This document shows positions 23,890 to 37,095 of a stretch of 64,000 nt of DNA, piece by piece; positions within the stretch are counted from its first letter, which is position 1; every line of letters begins with the position of its first letter. The DNA lies in the NCBI GenBank assembly GCA_963854835.1, contig OY978526.1, positions 66,068,765 to 66,132,764 of the forward strand, written 5' to 3'. The notes beneath the pieces are model-generated. The model searched no databases, had not been told where the DNA came from, and worked only from the letters and a program-made list of their open reading frames with translations. Origin of the DNA: Megamerina dolium (taxonomy: Eukaryota; Arthropoda; Insecta; Diptera; Megamerinidae). The position numbers were made by a program, and so were the translations under genes.

Positions 23890-24720
23890 TTTATGGGTTC
23901 GTCAATAAGTCCCTGAAAATTTAACTAAGGCACCCTCTATTCGGCAAAAAATAGTTTGCTTGACCTAAAGCAACTTTTAGAAAATCTGCCTGTCAAATAG
24001 TTTTGTAGTGACAGCCATTTGAAGCAGACACCTATGAGCATTTTTGTAAAAATTGAAAAAATTGATTTTCATGTGCTCATTTAACACTATTTTTGGCGGG
24101 GAAAATCCATTAAATGCCAATTAAACAAAACCTTGAAAAATATAACATCATAGAACCATCCACTACACTACACTACACAATTTCGATGCGGTCATAGCAG
24201 TTTCGTCGAATTATCAATAAAATCCACGGTATAATATTAGACGATCGGTCTATCCCTTGAATATTGATAAACCTTTGCTAACAACTGACCACAAACACCT
24301 TAGTTTGATAACTTCAAAGTATTATTTGGCAACGTTCAATCGTAATCCGAAGGAGTTTTTGGGCCGTTCTGTAACCATGAATGGATTCATAACAAAACAC
24401 CAAAGAGCAACGAACAGTCGGGACAGTGGACTTTTCGTGGTAAATGCTAAGGCGAGTTTGTCAGCCAAAAAGGTCATGACGGTTGATTCAACGCCGACAC
24501 CGATTTGAAGCAGAAATGACTAATACGACGGGGAAAAGAGCGATCTTCCATCAGAAAAATGAATCGGTGCGCACGCTCACAGTAGCGCAACTTAAGTCAC
24601 GAATTGCTCTTCCTCATCCAGTGTAACGTCCAGATTTAGTCACTCTGCAACTATTTATATTTCTAACATGAAGAAATGGGAGTTTATCAGAGGTTTATTG
24701 AGCCACCCCCGTAAATGTAT
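23890..24720 (+). mobile_element. Mariner-like relic
   Basis: The stretch near 24370 reads GRSVTMNGFITKHQRATNSRDSG in place of the VTMDETWIHHYTPETKxQS block, so the first catalytic Asp is lost. About 60 codons later KRAIFHQKNESVRTLTVAQL stands for the KVLFHQDNARVHTxxVA block, with the second Asp changed to Lys. A decayed third block (HPV, stop, RPDL) follows. A possible left terminus lies near 23896 (GGTTCGTCAATAAGTCCCTG). No matching right end was found. Confidence 0.65.
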
Positions 24721-26230
24721 TAACCTTAACACATAAGAAATTCGCATCCGTTACCTCCAGGAAATGCCCATATGCAAACGTATAAGAATAGTTTCATATA
24801 AAATTTGGCAACATTCGGTTGTAAGATAATTTGCTATAAATTCACTAGTATTTACTGTGGAAGGACGAATTTTCTTCGCAATGACATTTAGACCAAATGA
24901 TAGATATATTTTTTAAAACAAACGTGGTGTAAAATATTAAATCCCATAATTTTAAAGCATTTTTCTTTTTTTTGGGATATATTATGTTCCATATTACCAA
25001 AAGAGAGTAATGTTAAATTACAACCGTTTTCGAAGTATGTGTTTCGATTACGATTATGATTATTAAGACACCTCATAAAATAAAGTCCTTGCTTCATCCG
25101 ATTTCTCACTCCATTCGACTTTCCCACTACTTCCGAAAGCGCCATATTATATATATTAAAGCAAAGCAAGCAAATTGATCTAAAATATTTTTATGATTAA
25201 CTTTAGTTGGCAATAAATATGCGTATGTGTAAAGGGTTATTTTCGTATTTTCAACCTAACGTAATCAAATATAAAAGTCAATGAAAGTGACATTTGTTTA
25301 ATTCAAGCTCTGTTACTGTACTATATGAATCGGTCTTAAATGTCGAAACAATTATGAAAGTGAACATGAATAAAAGTCTTAAGAAACATGAATTCATCCT
25401 ATAAACGCAAGCGTCTGGTGTGCATTTTGCTCTGATGGGAGCAGATTTTTTTCGAGAATGAGGGAGTAGCCCCATCTGATGTCAAATCTCAGAACTATAG
25501 CTGAATGATAAGCATCTTTTGTTGACTTTAATTTGGATATTTGGATTTGGATAAGGCGGCATTACAACCGACACAGTGTGAACCATATTGACTCTATCAT
25601 TAAAGTACGTGAAAATGAAAGATTATGCAATGTCAAGCGGCTTTCGCAATCATTCGATTTGATGACGTTGGACTAAGTTTTATGGAACCTCCCGAAAAAT
25701 TGTATTTTTTCGGACAAAACGTCTCACTCTTGAACATTTAAAGCTCAACATTCGTAAAGTCGTAAAATTATAGAATTAAAAGGAATTGATACATCCAGAC
25801 ACCCAAACGGAGTGGTGACAGATTTTAGGTATAGAAATTTAAAATGAAATAAAACATTGGTATTAATGGTATTAATTGCAGAAAAATTAGTATGGCTGCC
25901 GTAGCTGGCTTGAAAGTAGTCCAATTTTCAATCACTTTTTACAAAATTTGGGGTCGTCTTCAACTAGTCAATCACTTCTGGCCTATAGACGTAGACTAGC
26001 TAAGATATTTGTCATGCGCCACATAAACCAATGTTACCAAGTCGAAGTTCTATACCTCCAATAAAATATTCGGTATTATTTTTCAGAATTACCATCAGAG
26101 TCGATTTCGTCGTATCTGTTGTCTTATCTATTCGCACGATAACCTTCATAATTAAAGAGTGATCGAACTGAAAATTGTTTTTTTACCATGTAAATTTGTT
26201 CTACTTTATTTTTAATGCGACTAAATGGAT
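24720..26230. other. Unresolved region, possible transposase scrap
   Basis: Nothing firm. Around 25560-25790 the plus strand reads like a decayed Tc1/IS630 transposase N-terminal region with stops; this is weak and not called separately. Confidence 0.35.
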
Positions 26231-26870
26231 AACCCTTTATGTACATATACGTCGTATTTTTATTATTATATATTCTACATATATACACACTCTTTAAAGG
26301 AAAAAATATTTACCCCCGGAAAATTTCGCAGCGATAACAACAACAACAGCAACATCAATAACCAAATTTAAAATATCCTCATTTATTTTACTCTCGTTGT
26401 TGCTGGTTGGTTTCTATTCACTTGTTTTTATCATCTTTTCCCTCATCTTCTTTATTAAAATTCTGTGTATTTTTTTGAGCGCGTGTCATGGTAATAGCGT
26501 AACGTGCTTGGTTGCGTGTTTGCGTGCGCGTACCAAAAGGTAAGTTTTACGTCGACATCGTACCTACAATAATGATAAAGATAATAATGATGACGCTGAT
26601 TAGGAACATACTCGCATGTGAGTTTGACATTAGTATAGAGAGAGGGGCTTTGCAACAAAAATGTATTTTTAATTTTGTCGAACCTAGTCGAGTAAGCATC
26701 TATGAATAAGTAATATTGCCACTGGCACTTGTCTATCAATGTTCTTTTATCAGTTAAGATTTGTTTTAAGTTGCTTTCATGTGTAGACATGAATATATTA
26801 ACGTGGTATTTTTTTATTAGTATCGAATTCTTGTTGCACATTTCCATCGATTGAATGAATGTAAAATGTA
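26230..26870. other. Triplet-rich non-coding island
   Basis: AACAACAACAGCAACATC (26336-26355) and other simple triplets occur in otherwise unique sequence. The minus-strand frame 26455-26847 shows no domain. No gene called. Confidence 0.4.
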
Positions 26871-27084
26871 TTAGAAAATAAGGTTAGTTAGAAAATCCTT
26901 ATTCAGTGTGTCTTGGACATAGGTCAAAGGATTGCAAAATGATATCGAACGAATTTCATTAAAAAAAACTTCATTCAGAAGACATGTACCAACCTTCAGT
27001 TCTATGAAATATTATAATGGCAACATTTTGCGAAATCCGAATCAGGGTATTGCGCCACAAAATTTGAAGGATTTTTATTCATTT

Positions 27085-28640
27085 TTATACCCTGCATAAT
27101 GCAATATGCATGGTATATTCATTTCGGTCAGATGTTTGTGTCCACTTGAAGGAATCTCCGGAGATATAGACATGGATATATATTCGTGATCAGCCTCGAT
27201 TAAATTTTCGATTTAACGATGTCCGTCCGTCCGTCCGTCCGTCCGTCCGTCCGTCTGTCACCTGGCTGGTTCGCACGATAACTTGAGTAAATATTGAGCT
27301 ATTTCGATGAAATTTGGCATAAGTAATCTATGATCCAAGGGTACGGAGGGGATTGATATTGGGCATGATCGGTCAATAACCACGCCCACACCAAGCATTC
27401 AAAGCGACTAACCTCGAAATTTTCAAAATCTTTAACTTGCTATAACTCACACACTATACCACTTGGAACAACAATATTTTGCACATAGAGTTATATTATA
27501 CTACTATATAACCTCGCCAAAAGTGGGTGAGCCACGCCTACTTTCTAGCGTAGCTCCCATACAAAGTGTCTGTACTTCTTTTAAATTGAAACTGCTGTAA
27601 CTTCTACAATCTTCTGTCTAGAATAACCATAATTGACACTTAGATTAACACGGCAGTCAGAAATAATATGGCAGAAAATCAATGTGCCACGCCCACTCCT
27701 TTTTGGGTCTCCCATACAAAGTTGCGGAAATTAAAAAAAATGTTACCGGTTATAACTTGCAAACTATTCAGCGTAGAATAACGAGATTTAAGGTATGAAT
27801 TAATATTGTACGAGCAACTAGGCTCACATAAAATGGGCGCACCACGCCCAGTGTTTATCGTAGCCCCCATACACATTTTAAATTGAAACAGCTGTAACTT
27901 CGGCAATCTTCTGTCTAGAATAACCACAATTGACACTTAAATTAATATCGTAGTCGGCAAAAATCTGGCAGAAAATCAGTGTGCCACGCCCACTCCTTCA
28001 TGGGTCTCCCATACAAAGTCGAGTGAATTAAACTAAAATTTTAAGCTCCATACCTTACAAACCATTTAGCCTAGGACAACGAGACTTAGGGTATGGATTA
28101 GTATTGTACGAGCAACTAGGCTCACAGAAAATGGGCGCACCACGCCCAGTGTTTATCGTAGCCCCCATACAAATTTTAAATTGAAACAGCTGTAACTTCG
28201 GCAATCTTATGTCTACAATAACCATAATTGACACTTAAATTAATATCGTAGTCGGAAATAATCTGGCGAAAAATCAGCGTACCACGCCCACTTCTTATTG
28301 GGGCTCCCATACAAAGTTGAGGAAATTAAACAAAAATGTTAACCACCATAACTTAGAAACTATTCAACGTAGGACACCAAATTTAAGGTGTGGATTAACA
28401 TTGAAAAATTAATTGGATTTACTAGGAAGTGATAAGCCACGCCCACTTTTTATATAGCTCCCATACTAAGCCTCGGAATTATCTTAAAATCCTTTTATTT
28501 CGTCAAAGTCAACCATATTTCGGGTGTAAATTAGTAGTATATGCATAAATTGTTTCTCGAAAAGTGGAAATAAAAGAAAAGTTGGATATTCGAGTAAACT
28601 TTTTATATATAAATCTACATATGCAGGGTATAGTTTGGTC
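27085..28640. repeat. Dispersed repeat with (GTCC)n tract and internal tandem units
   Basis: It begins TATACCCTGCATAATGCAAT near 27088 and ends at ATATGCAGGGTATAG near 28620-28634, so the ends are short inverted repeats (ATACCCTGCATA / TATGCAGGGTAT type). A (GTCC)n tract lies at 27222-27254, followed by CTGGCTGGTTCGCACGATAA. The rest is a degenerate tandem array, period about 298 bp (marker GTGTTTATCGTAGCCCCCAT at 27851 and 28149, a weaker one near 27540), rich in CCACGCCCAC and CTCCCATACAAAG. No coding frame. A second, diverged copy lies at 53.26-55.1 kb. Superfamily unknown to me. Confidence 0.75.
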
Positions 28641-28659
28641 GGCCCCAGCCGACTGTAAG

Positions 28660-29440
28660 GAGATTTTTTCATAATATATCGTAATATTCTGAAAATACTT
28701 CGATCTTTCCTAATAAGAAGAATATTTCCGTCTGAACATTTCAAGGCTATGAAACCTCATATTAATTGTATTTCTACTTTTACATTTTTCCCGATTTTTC
28801 TAGATTTAATCGAATATTTGAGAAATAGTTGAATATTTCACATTGCTTTCTTCAGGCAATCGACAGCTTCACGGAAGTTGCAAACATAAAATTAATAAAA
28901 ATAATTTAGACCATTAAATCTACAGGATGGTTTAAGAAGGACTGAGTGGAATAAGGACCAGTGGTAATACAATGGGCTTTGAATTGGCGTAACGGCTTCA
29001 TAAGAACACCTTACGTATCATTCTGCCTTCTTCAGTCAATATGAAATCAAAAGCGTAAGCAAAAAGATTTCACTGGCTAAAAACAATTTCTTCGCTGCTG
29101 GACAAACTAATGTGAGCTGGCTCATTCTCCTTATTAATAGGTCTGAACCTTTCTGTGGGATAACTGGGCATTGGCTAAAGCGATCATAGAAAAACAATTC
29201 CAGGATGAGAATTTCTTCTAATTATCTTTTGAAAACGGACAAAAAAGACAATTTTTGAAGACGATTGACACCAAAATACAATTAGTAAAATTTTGAATAA
29301 GAATAAAATATTCCGACGGATTTTTGTATTTTGACTTGGACTACTTTTAGTTAGAAAAATATATTTTTGGCTTAATATGATAATATAGCTCAAACGAAAA
29401 AATCAGGGCAGCCGACGGACTAGAGTAGTTACAATCTATG
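28660..29440. other. Unresolved region
   Basis: No firm feature. Plus-strand text near 29100-29170 (LILLINRSEPF) faintly resembles the C-terminal region of RNase H LINEs, too weak to call. Confidence 0.35.
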
Positions 29441-29444
29441 GATT

Positions 29445-30080
29445 TTGGTTCGGTCATCAGCCTCGGTATTTTTTCTTTGTAGGTATAAAAAAACTGGAGG
29501 GTGATTGTGGAAATCCAACCACGTATTCGGATTCAGCGATCCACTACCGCCCTCTGGTTTTCTTTCTAGCCTCAAAAACTTATTTTTTGTACTACTTTTG
29601 CTAGCTTTGAAAAAAAAAACTGAAACTGATTGGTTTCAACAACATCGGACATCCAACTTCTTTTTGAGAAGTTGCCACAGCAACAAAGAAAAAACAAAAC
29701 AAAAGCAGTATATTCGTCAGACCAGATTGCTCAGATTCTATAGAATTCTGGTCACTGAATCCGAATTTGTACTCTCAAAAAAACAATGTTTTTCGTCAAT
29801 ATTTGCTATTTTTTAAGGTTAGAAAGAAAACTGAGAGTGATAACGGCTCAAAATTTATATATTGTGACTATTCTGATTCGTCGGATATTATACTGGAAAA
29901 ACCTGCAAACTTCATGGCGTGATATCCTGAAAACGGGTTCATTGGATTCGAGAACTCTTCCAATTAATCTGCATTTAAGGAATGCTATCGGACGTGGTTC
30001 ATGGATTCCCGGAGGTGTACCGAATTATGTAATTAAAATCTTAATAATCGAGACCCCTGAGACAAAAAACAATTCTTTCG
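29445..30080. repeat. Dispersed repeat sharing blocks with 57.2-57.4 kb
   Basis: The block AGGTTAGAAAGAAAACTGAG at about 29816-29836 recurs as its complement near 57403-57425. A related CTCTGGTTTTCTTTCTAGCCTC block lies at 29562. Element type and limits are not resolved. The open frames of about 105 codons here have no domain I recognise. Confidence 0.45.
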
Positions 30081-30109
30081 AACCAGACCAATGTCCAATG
30101 GACTTATAA

Positions 30110-31270
30110 ATATATATATATATTGTACTTGCATGCGTATGTACTATATACAACAAATGCACGAGTGTCTGATTGCGATATGCACTTAATTTCCACTATC
30201 GATACCTGTGCATTGTGCTTAAATATTTCTTTTGTGCACGCATATACATATTTGCACACTTGTCATCGTCGTTGTTGCTGAAATTCTTTATTTAAATGTT
30301 ATTTAATCACTTCGCCACCTACTAGGTGCTTACTCATTATTCATTATTATTTACAACCTTTTTGACTTTAGTGTTTTTGTTTTATTGCTCTTGTCACAAG
30401 GAAGCAAATATGTTTTTTACTTAAACATTTTTCGTTTTAACTTTTTATGCGTTTTCCATCCTGCATTCTTTCCTTACTTCCTTCCTTGCTTGAGCTTCTC
30501 TCTTCGTAATTCGGTTTACTTGTTTCGTTGTAATCATATAAAAATATATAAAAATATAATAATAAATATAACAACAACAACATCAATGCAAAATCATGTA
30601 AATATGCACATCAGACAAAATCACTACACTTCAATGCAATAGCAGTAGCAGCAGCAACAACAACAATACTTAACATCAAGTCAAGATGAATACTACTATA
30701 CGAATGTATGTAACCTACATACATATGCATCATAAATTCCGTATGGAAATAATCATACACACAAACACACGCACGCATGCATCTTCAAATGGCGTAAACA
30801 ACATAATTCAAAAGAGAACAAATACGGAGCAAAATACAATAAAAACAGTATATCTTTTTTTTTTTGGTTATTTTTCCATTTCAATTTTCATCTTCTTTAT
30901 GTTTTTGTTTTTGCTTTATTATCACTTCTTTAAATGGCGCCAAAGAGCATTAAAACATGTACGTATTTACTCGTACATACGTTAGTGTATTGTTTTTATT
31001 TACTTACATTCACTACACATCTTAATACGAAAAAAAGAAGAAAAAGTCGAAAATTACCGTTAACGAATGCGAATTTCTGCGTAATTCCGTAAAGGTTCTG
31101 ACACTTTATTCTCGTATAATCCGCAAACAAGTTCCATCTATGTTGACGTATTGTATGAAACTGAATTGTAACAATATTGCTGATTCCGTTGTCAGGATGC
31201 TGCTGATTTTTGCTGATACTCTTCTGTTATTAATTTTGCTGATGCTTGCTTTAATGACTGCCTTTTAAAA
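30110..31270. other. Triplet-rich non-coding island
   Basis: ATAACAACAACAACATCAATG near 30568, GCAGTAGCAGCAGCAAC near 30644 and GCTGCTGATTTTTGCTGA near 31200 mark the same composition seen at 10.3, 22.7, 26.3, 55.6 and 62.5 kb. No gene found. Confidence 0.45.
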
Positions 31271-31699
31271 TGTTAAATAATATTGCTAACAATGCATATT
31301 TTTAAGAAAATTTCATTAGAAATTATATTACTACAAATGACCTTAAGATTTAGTATTTTAATATAATTAATTAAGAAATTAACTACGTGCTAATAAATAT
31401 GATTTTAAGGATTTAAATTTTATCACAAAATTATCATGAATGGTGTATTAACAGTAGCTGTTAGCCATAACATTCTGTATATGTAATTAACAGTTCTCTG
31501 TTAAGTGAACAAGAGCTTTTAACAGAGTAGTACCCAAACGGAAATGCACGACGATATCCGGTACGAAATATATCATGTATGATTTAACAATTTGCTGAAT
31601 TTTTAATAAAATTCAACATTTTATTACAACAAAAATCAACAAAGTTATCCAAAAATCAATATTTTAAATTTAAATTACAGAAAATTTTGAATATTGTGA

Positions 31700-32420
31700 A
31701 TGATTCAAAAGCGAGGAAATTAGGTACTACATTAATTGATCGAAAGACAATAAGAAAATCGAAAAATCATTCGGCTTTTTTGATTGGATCTACTACGAGT
31801 ATTCCATACAACAAATTCTTGTTGTTGTTTCTGTAGCATCAGGAATACCGGAAGGAGTAAGGTAATGGTGTTGTCGGACTTTCGTCGACTTGTGAGGTCG
31901 AATATTCCTGGGACATAGAACCGTTCGTTGCTGATGAACCAAAGTTAGACAAAGTTATGGTTTGTATTAATTACAATTATAATTCGTGCGTTTCAAGCAG
32001 TGAGCCTTTGATGCAAAATAATCGGAAATGGCAAATGGAGTAACTGAAAAACTACTTGAGTTAAGGCATACGTTGATGCTCCATTATGATAACGCCAGAC
32101 CACATGTTGCTTTACCGGAGAAAAACTACTTAGAATCCAAAAAATTATAGCATAAGTTATATTCACCAGTCATTGCACCTTCAAATTACTATTTATTTCG
32201 ATCAACCCTTTCTTTATAACTAGATCACCTTGAAAGATGAGACTTCCGCAGTTATGGAATTTGGAAATTTCCTGAAATTTGGTCGAAAGCTGTAAATTCT
32301 AATGAAATATATTTTGATTAACATCACAATCTAACATTTTTGTTTAAGAAACGCTAAAAAAATAAACACTTATTGCCTGAAAGATGGGCGAAAGTCATTC
32401 CTCCCCGTGAAGCACATTTT
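31700..32420 (+). mobile_element. Mariner-like relic
   Basis: Near 32075-32130 the plus strand reads LMLHYDNARPHVALPEKNYLES, the second-catalytic-Asp block of mariner transposases. It is followed by a decayed third block (YSPVIAPSNYYLFRS, where the final Asp is Asn) and, near 32373-32420, the C-terminal tail LPERWAKVI. An upstream DEPK stretch near 31940 occupies the place of the first block. Stops break all frames. No TIRs found. Confidence 0.75.
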
Positions 32421-32982
32421 GATTGGTACCATTATGTAACAAAAATGACATTGAACACTGTTCGTCATACAAATAATTCAATCATTTTTCTGTTTTGCTT
32501 TAATTGTAATCATTTATTTAAAAAAAGTAATACAAGTAACACACTTAAAATCATAGTATATTGTAATGTAAATAATATGGAGAAGAAAAAATAGTATTTA
32601 TATTTACTATTACTAATTAAATTTCATTTTTCAAATATAATAGCAGAAGTTGTTCTAAAATATAATTTCATTTCTATCTATTTAAAAATTATATATATGC
32701 ATACACACACATTAAATGTGTTACGCAGCACTGTAGTATATGTTGGAAATACTTGTTTATAATACTTCAATAATTTAACACAACAAAAAATTATGTAGTT
32801 AGAAAAATATTGTAAATTCAGTATAAAAAAAGCATATGCGATCAATAACATATGTAAAATTGAATTCATACAGTAAAGAAAAACATAAATGAAAATCAAA
32901 TACAAAATAAAATCTTACAAAATTATGTAAAAGAATAAAACTGAAGTATTTTCAATAATACGATATCAAATATATTTAGGAT

Positions 32983-34340
32983 TTAAAGTACTCCCTTATT
33001 TAATGAGCACAAGTCGCTACTTAAATCGTTTCTATCATAAAGAGCTTTGATTAAATCACCAAATATTAATGGATTAATGTTACTGCTCATCTTGTAAAGA
33101 ATAAACCAATCACCAAATGTAAAATCCCTTATAGCTGTTCTAACGTGATCTTTAGGCATTGAATGCAATTGTGTACGCAGTAATTGCAAACGTAAATTTT
33201 TATTAAATATCAATACCAGACGATAAATTAATTTCATTCCGGCCAATACGATCATTAGTAAAAACCAACACCAGAAAAATGCAAATATTTTATCATTCAA
33301 GAGATTTGATTGCAATAGACAAAGCACATCAATGTTTTGTGGTGAACCACTTATACCATATTTTACGATTTCACATTTAACTACTTTTGGAAATATATTT
33401 GCAGTATAACGATTCCAAGTATTCCAATTGTACTGAAATATAGCACCAATTGCGTCCATATATTCTATCCAAAAACCGTTGAAAAATATATCAACCAAAT
33501 ACATGTTTAATACCTTAACATTGAGGGGAGAAAAAAAAAAGGGAGAAAAATAGAATAGAATACTTATAGTTATAATGGCTGTAACAAGATGTATCAAAAC
33601 CAGTTGTGTCAGTCACATCTAGCTAGAATACTTTGTTTAATACACTTTAGGAATCGCCACAGACTCCCAAAAACGTTCAACTTACACTTATGAGAAAATT
33701 TAAGATTTCACAAACAATATATTTCGCAGTGTAGCAAAAATGAATCTGCCTATAGTCGTTGGTGAAATATGATACCAGCGTTGTACAGCATTTCTTCTGA
33801 ACATCGTCTGGAATATTAATATAATCTACATGGAAATACAATACATGTAAATTAAGTATATTACAATTATATTTTTTATCATATCTACTTACAAGCATCC
33901 GCACAAAGTTGTTTCAAACGTCCTCCTTCCCATGCTTTCCATAAAAACGCCGGTAAAGAAAAATGCACAGCTTGCATTAGCAATAATAGTGGAATCCATT
34001 GATAAAAACGAAAATATATACGATTATTCGTATTTGATTCAGGCCCAAGATAGCCAGCGTTTAGCAAACCGTAATGATCTTGCTTAAACCAGTCAGACTT
34101 TGTATTATTAATTATGTAAGCCCCCACAGTCCAACAATACGAGTTTACAAAGTCCACATTATTTCCATAGCCACCTAAACAATAAATTGGCTCACCAAAG
34201 AATTGCCGTGCCGACAATAAAATTGAAGCTGCTAATAGCAATGCCACAGTATATTTGGAATGAAGAATGAATATTCCATCATATATTCGTACTGACTTTA
34301 CATGGAAGTACTTCGATAGCCCTTCTACAGAGGATATCAT
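32983..34340 (-). CDS. Innexin gap-junction protein (zpg/Inx5-like), three exons
   Basis: Innexins form gap-junction channels and hemichannels in the invertebrate plasma membrane. I join three minus-strand exons: 34340-33893, 33825-33686 and 33513-32983, with GT-AG introns of 67 and 172 nt. The spliced product is 372 residues, a normal innexin length. It has TM1 at about 23-44, an extracellular loop with Cys54 and Cys69 in SYCWTVGAY, the signature FYQWIP (YQW at 113-115) at TM2, a second loop with Cys243 and Cys261 (KCEIVKYGISGSPQNIDVLC), and TM4 at about 275-300. The two-cysteine pattern in each loop is complete. The N-terminus (KSVRIYD, FFGEPIYC) resembles the germline innexins zpg (Inx4) and Inx5 of Drosophila from memory of the family, so a germline role is inference. 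The start Met fits the usual short cytoplasmic N-terminus. No damage seen. The next gene, esterase D, is on the same strand 2.8 kb away. Confidence 0.9.
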
Positions 34341-37095
34341 TCTGAAATATTAATATGAATCTTTCGTTTACAAGATATAAATACTTTATTTCCTTTAAAA
34401 CTATCAAACTTTTATTTGAAAATAACTTTCAGCAGAACATAAATTAAATTTCAGTTCAAACAATTCATTGAGAACTGAAAAAACTGTTTTAACGAAAATA
34501 ACTAATAACGGATGTTTAAATTACTGGGTTCAAGCATGAAGAAATACTGTCATTCGTGCTGGTTTAGGGCAATGTTATACAGGTAGACACACCCAAGTGA
34601 TTTTTGCTTGCAACGCATTACAAAATTTTGATATAACTTTGCTCTTATAAATTCCTTATTTTCTGTCATAGCTCAATAAATACTTTAACAGAACGTATGT
34701 TGGATGGAGTTGTATTGCTATTTAACAAAACGTAAGGTAACGGAAAGTAAAGTAAAGTAAATTAAATCGACTAGTTTTAGTCAACATAGTTCAGTATATT
34801 AGCTATATGGGCAAGAAAGAGATAGCTTGGTATATAGTAGAGATTATAAATATGGATGAAATTAAATGAGAATGGTTTAATTTTGACCCACACTCCAATA
34901 AAAAGATACTTTCAATGGATTCTAAGTTACCTACTAATTTGTTTTGAGTAGTGGTAATTTCGTTTCTACCAAAAACTGTTGCTCTTCCACGATGTAAAAT
35001 TGGTTCAATTTTGCAATCAACCATGTAAAGGTGCACATTCTTGCTACTCAGAAAAGAACACACTGCCCTGCTGTATGGCTCAGTTTTTTTGAAGAATACA
35101 GAAAGTACATGCATTTCTTGTGATTTCCCATTAACTTACAAAAAGAAAGTTTTTTCGAGTACATTACCATAACTTTCTGTCTTTTAGAGAGTAAAATCAA
35201 ACTGCATTCTAAATTTTAAAAAATATACAGAAACTTGCAAATTGAGAATCACGGTATGTAATTGACAGCTAGATTTTTTTTCTATAGGTGATGGAAAATG
35301 ATGGCTAAAATTTTACTATCACTAACTATCAGCTCTCTTCAATTTTTACGCTATCATTTTTAGATTCTCTGTCACATGAAACGAGTACGCAACGCTTTCC
35401 TGTCGACAATTGTTAACAATTGTTGAAAGATGTTAGTTAGTGAACAAACTTATATTTTCGTCAAAACAAAATGTCAAATTAATGCATGAATATCCTAGTC
35501 TAGCACATTCATTTCAAAATACGTTCGTTTCAAGCAATCAGCTGATTTTCGGGACAAACATTGCCCCTGACAAAGCTCCACAGTGCAGAAAATGTGCCTT
35601 CTTGGCCTTATTTGAGTGTAGCATTTCAAGAAACGAACGCCGATTTTATTCATCTATTTGCATTTATTTTAGAATCGAACACGAAAAAAGAAGAGGGTTA
35701 TGAAAATGCGACATTTAAACGAGAAATAGGTATAATGTAATATATATATGTTATCAGTGAAAAGGTATTGAAAATAGTTTTTTTTTTATATCCATATTGT
35801 AAAAAAGAAATGCGGTATTATTAAGTATTTTCGTCACAAGTTTGAACTTTGACCTTGAGCCCTGCCTTATGTGGGCGTTGCAATAAACTTTTAAGTTTGT
35901 GACATTCTAAAAATAAGCTCTATAAGAGGCAATTAAAATTTTTTCCTTCAGGGTGTGCTATTTCTCATTCGTTACATCGTCTTCTGAAACCCTGAGTGAT
36001 GTGAGAGTGTAATTTTGACATTTTTGTTTTGTAGTTGTAATTACAATGTTGGTCCGAAAAGTACTTGACATTTTTCTCACAATACAACGGGTAATAGACT
36101 TCGAAGCACAAAATACCAGCTATTATTATTCTATTCATTCGGCTAATTCAGATTAACGATCAAGTTGGCTAATATACGAAGTTTCATTAAAATCCAACAA
36201 CCCCTTCGATCTATGTTGTATGGGATCGATGCACTGTGCTTTTGTAGCCTTTCTACGTAATTGCAACGATATTATTTGACAGCTCTCGTAAAAGCAATAA
36301 AACGCTATTACATTAGACGCTTCTCAATAGTCAGAACTTTTGTGACATCACTTTTTCTTCAATGTTTCTTGACTGGAGATTTTTTTCTGCAGGGATTAAA
36401 CGTCACCGCTCTGCTACAGCTGTACATTCTGCTAAATTTTAACGTAGTGGATTTTTAACATTCTCACAATTCCAAATACTTCAATAAAAAAAAAAATAGA
36501 ATAAAAACACATAAATATATTGTTAATTTCCCGATTGATATCTAAATAGCTAACAGCTTTTATTCTTATAATACTGAGCAACATTATTCAATTCTGTAAA
36601 GGATGTTATTAATGTAAAAAAGGAGCTTTCTCACAGCAGAATACTTACACACATGTACCAGTCTAGCACAAATAAAGATGTTTACGTTGATAAGTGATCA
36701 AATAAATGGCGCCAGGGATTATCCCTTTACGAAAATATGGTGTTAAAAGTTGTCGCAGATAATTTGTTTACATAGTATTTACCGGCATTTTGCATATAAT
36801 GATGTAAATATGTAATGTGATGCTTTAAAAAGAAACGACATTGAACGTGACGAAGATGATTTATTTTGGTAACAACGAAAAATAACAAATTTTACACACA
36901 ATTAAGCATTTTTTTAAAGGTTTTGGTTAACGTGTGCGTGTGTGATGCGAATCAATCTTAAGATATATGCATACATACAAAATTTAAAATAATCAATTTG
37001 GAATACAAGTATAATTATGTTTAAAACATTAGACTATTATACAAATAAGTTTATGTATTACATCCACCTTTAATTTAGAAATCATTACTTATGGT
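34341..37095. other. Intergenic region between innexin and esterase D
   Basis: AT-rich, no supported gene. It should contain the innexin promoter (right of 34340, minus strand) and the esterase D 3' end. A GTAAA-type pentamer run occurs near 34747-34765. Short frames at 34803-35114 and 35440-35703 have no recognisable domain. Confidence 0.5.

Noticed and set aside
25540..25800. IS630-like transposase N-terminal scrap
   Set aside because: The resemblance is weak, frames are broken, and no end or catalytic block is present.
28870..29180. C-terminal RNase H LINE fragment
   Set aside because: Only a faint LLINRSE-type match in one frame; not enough to call.
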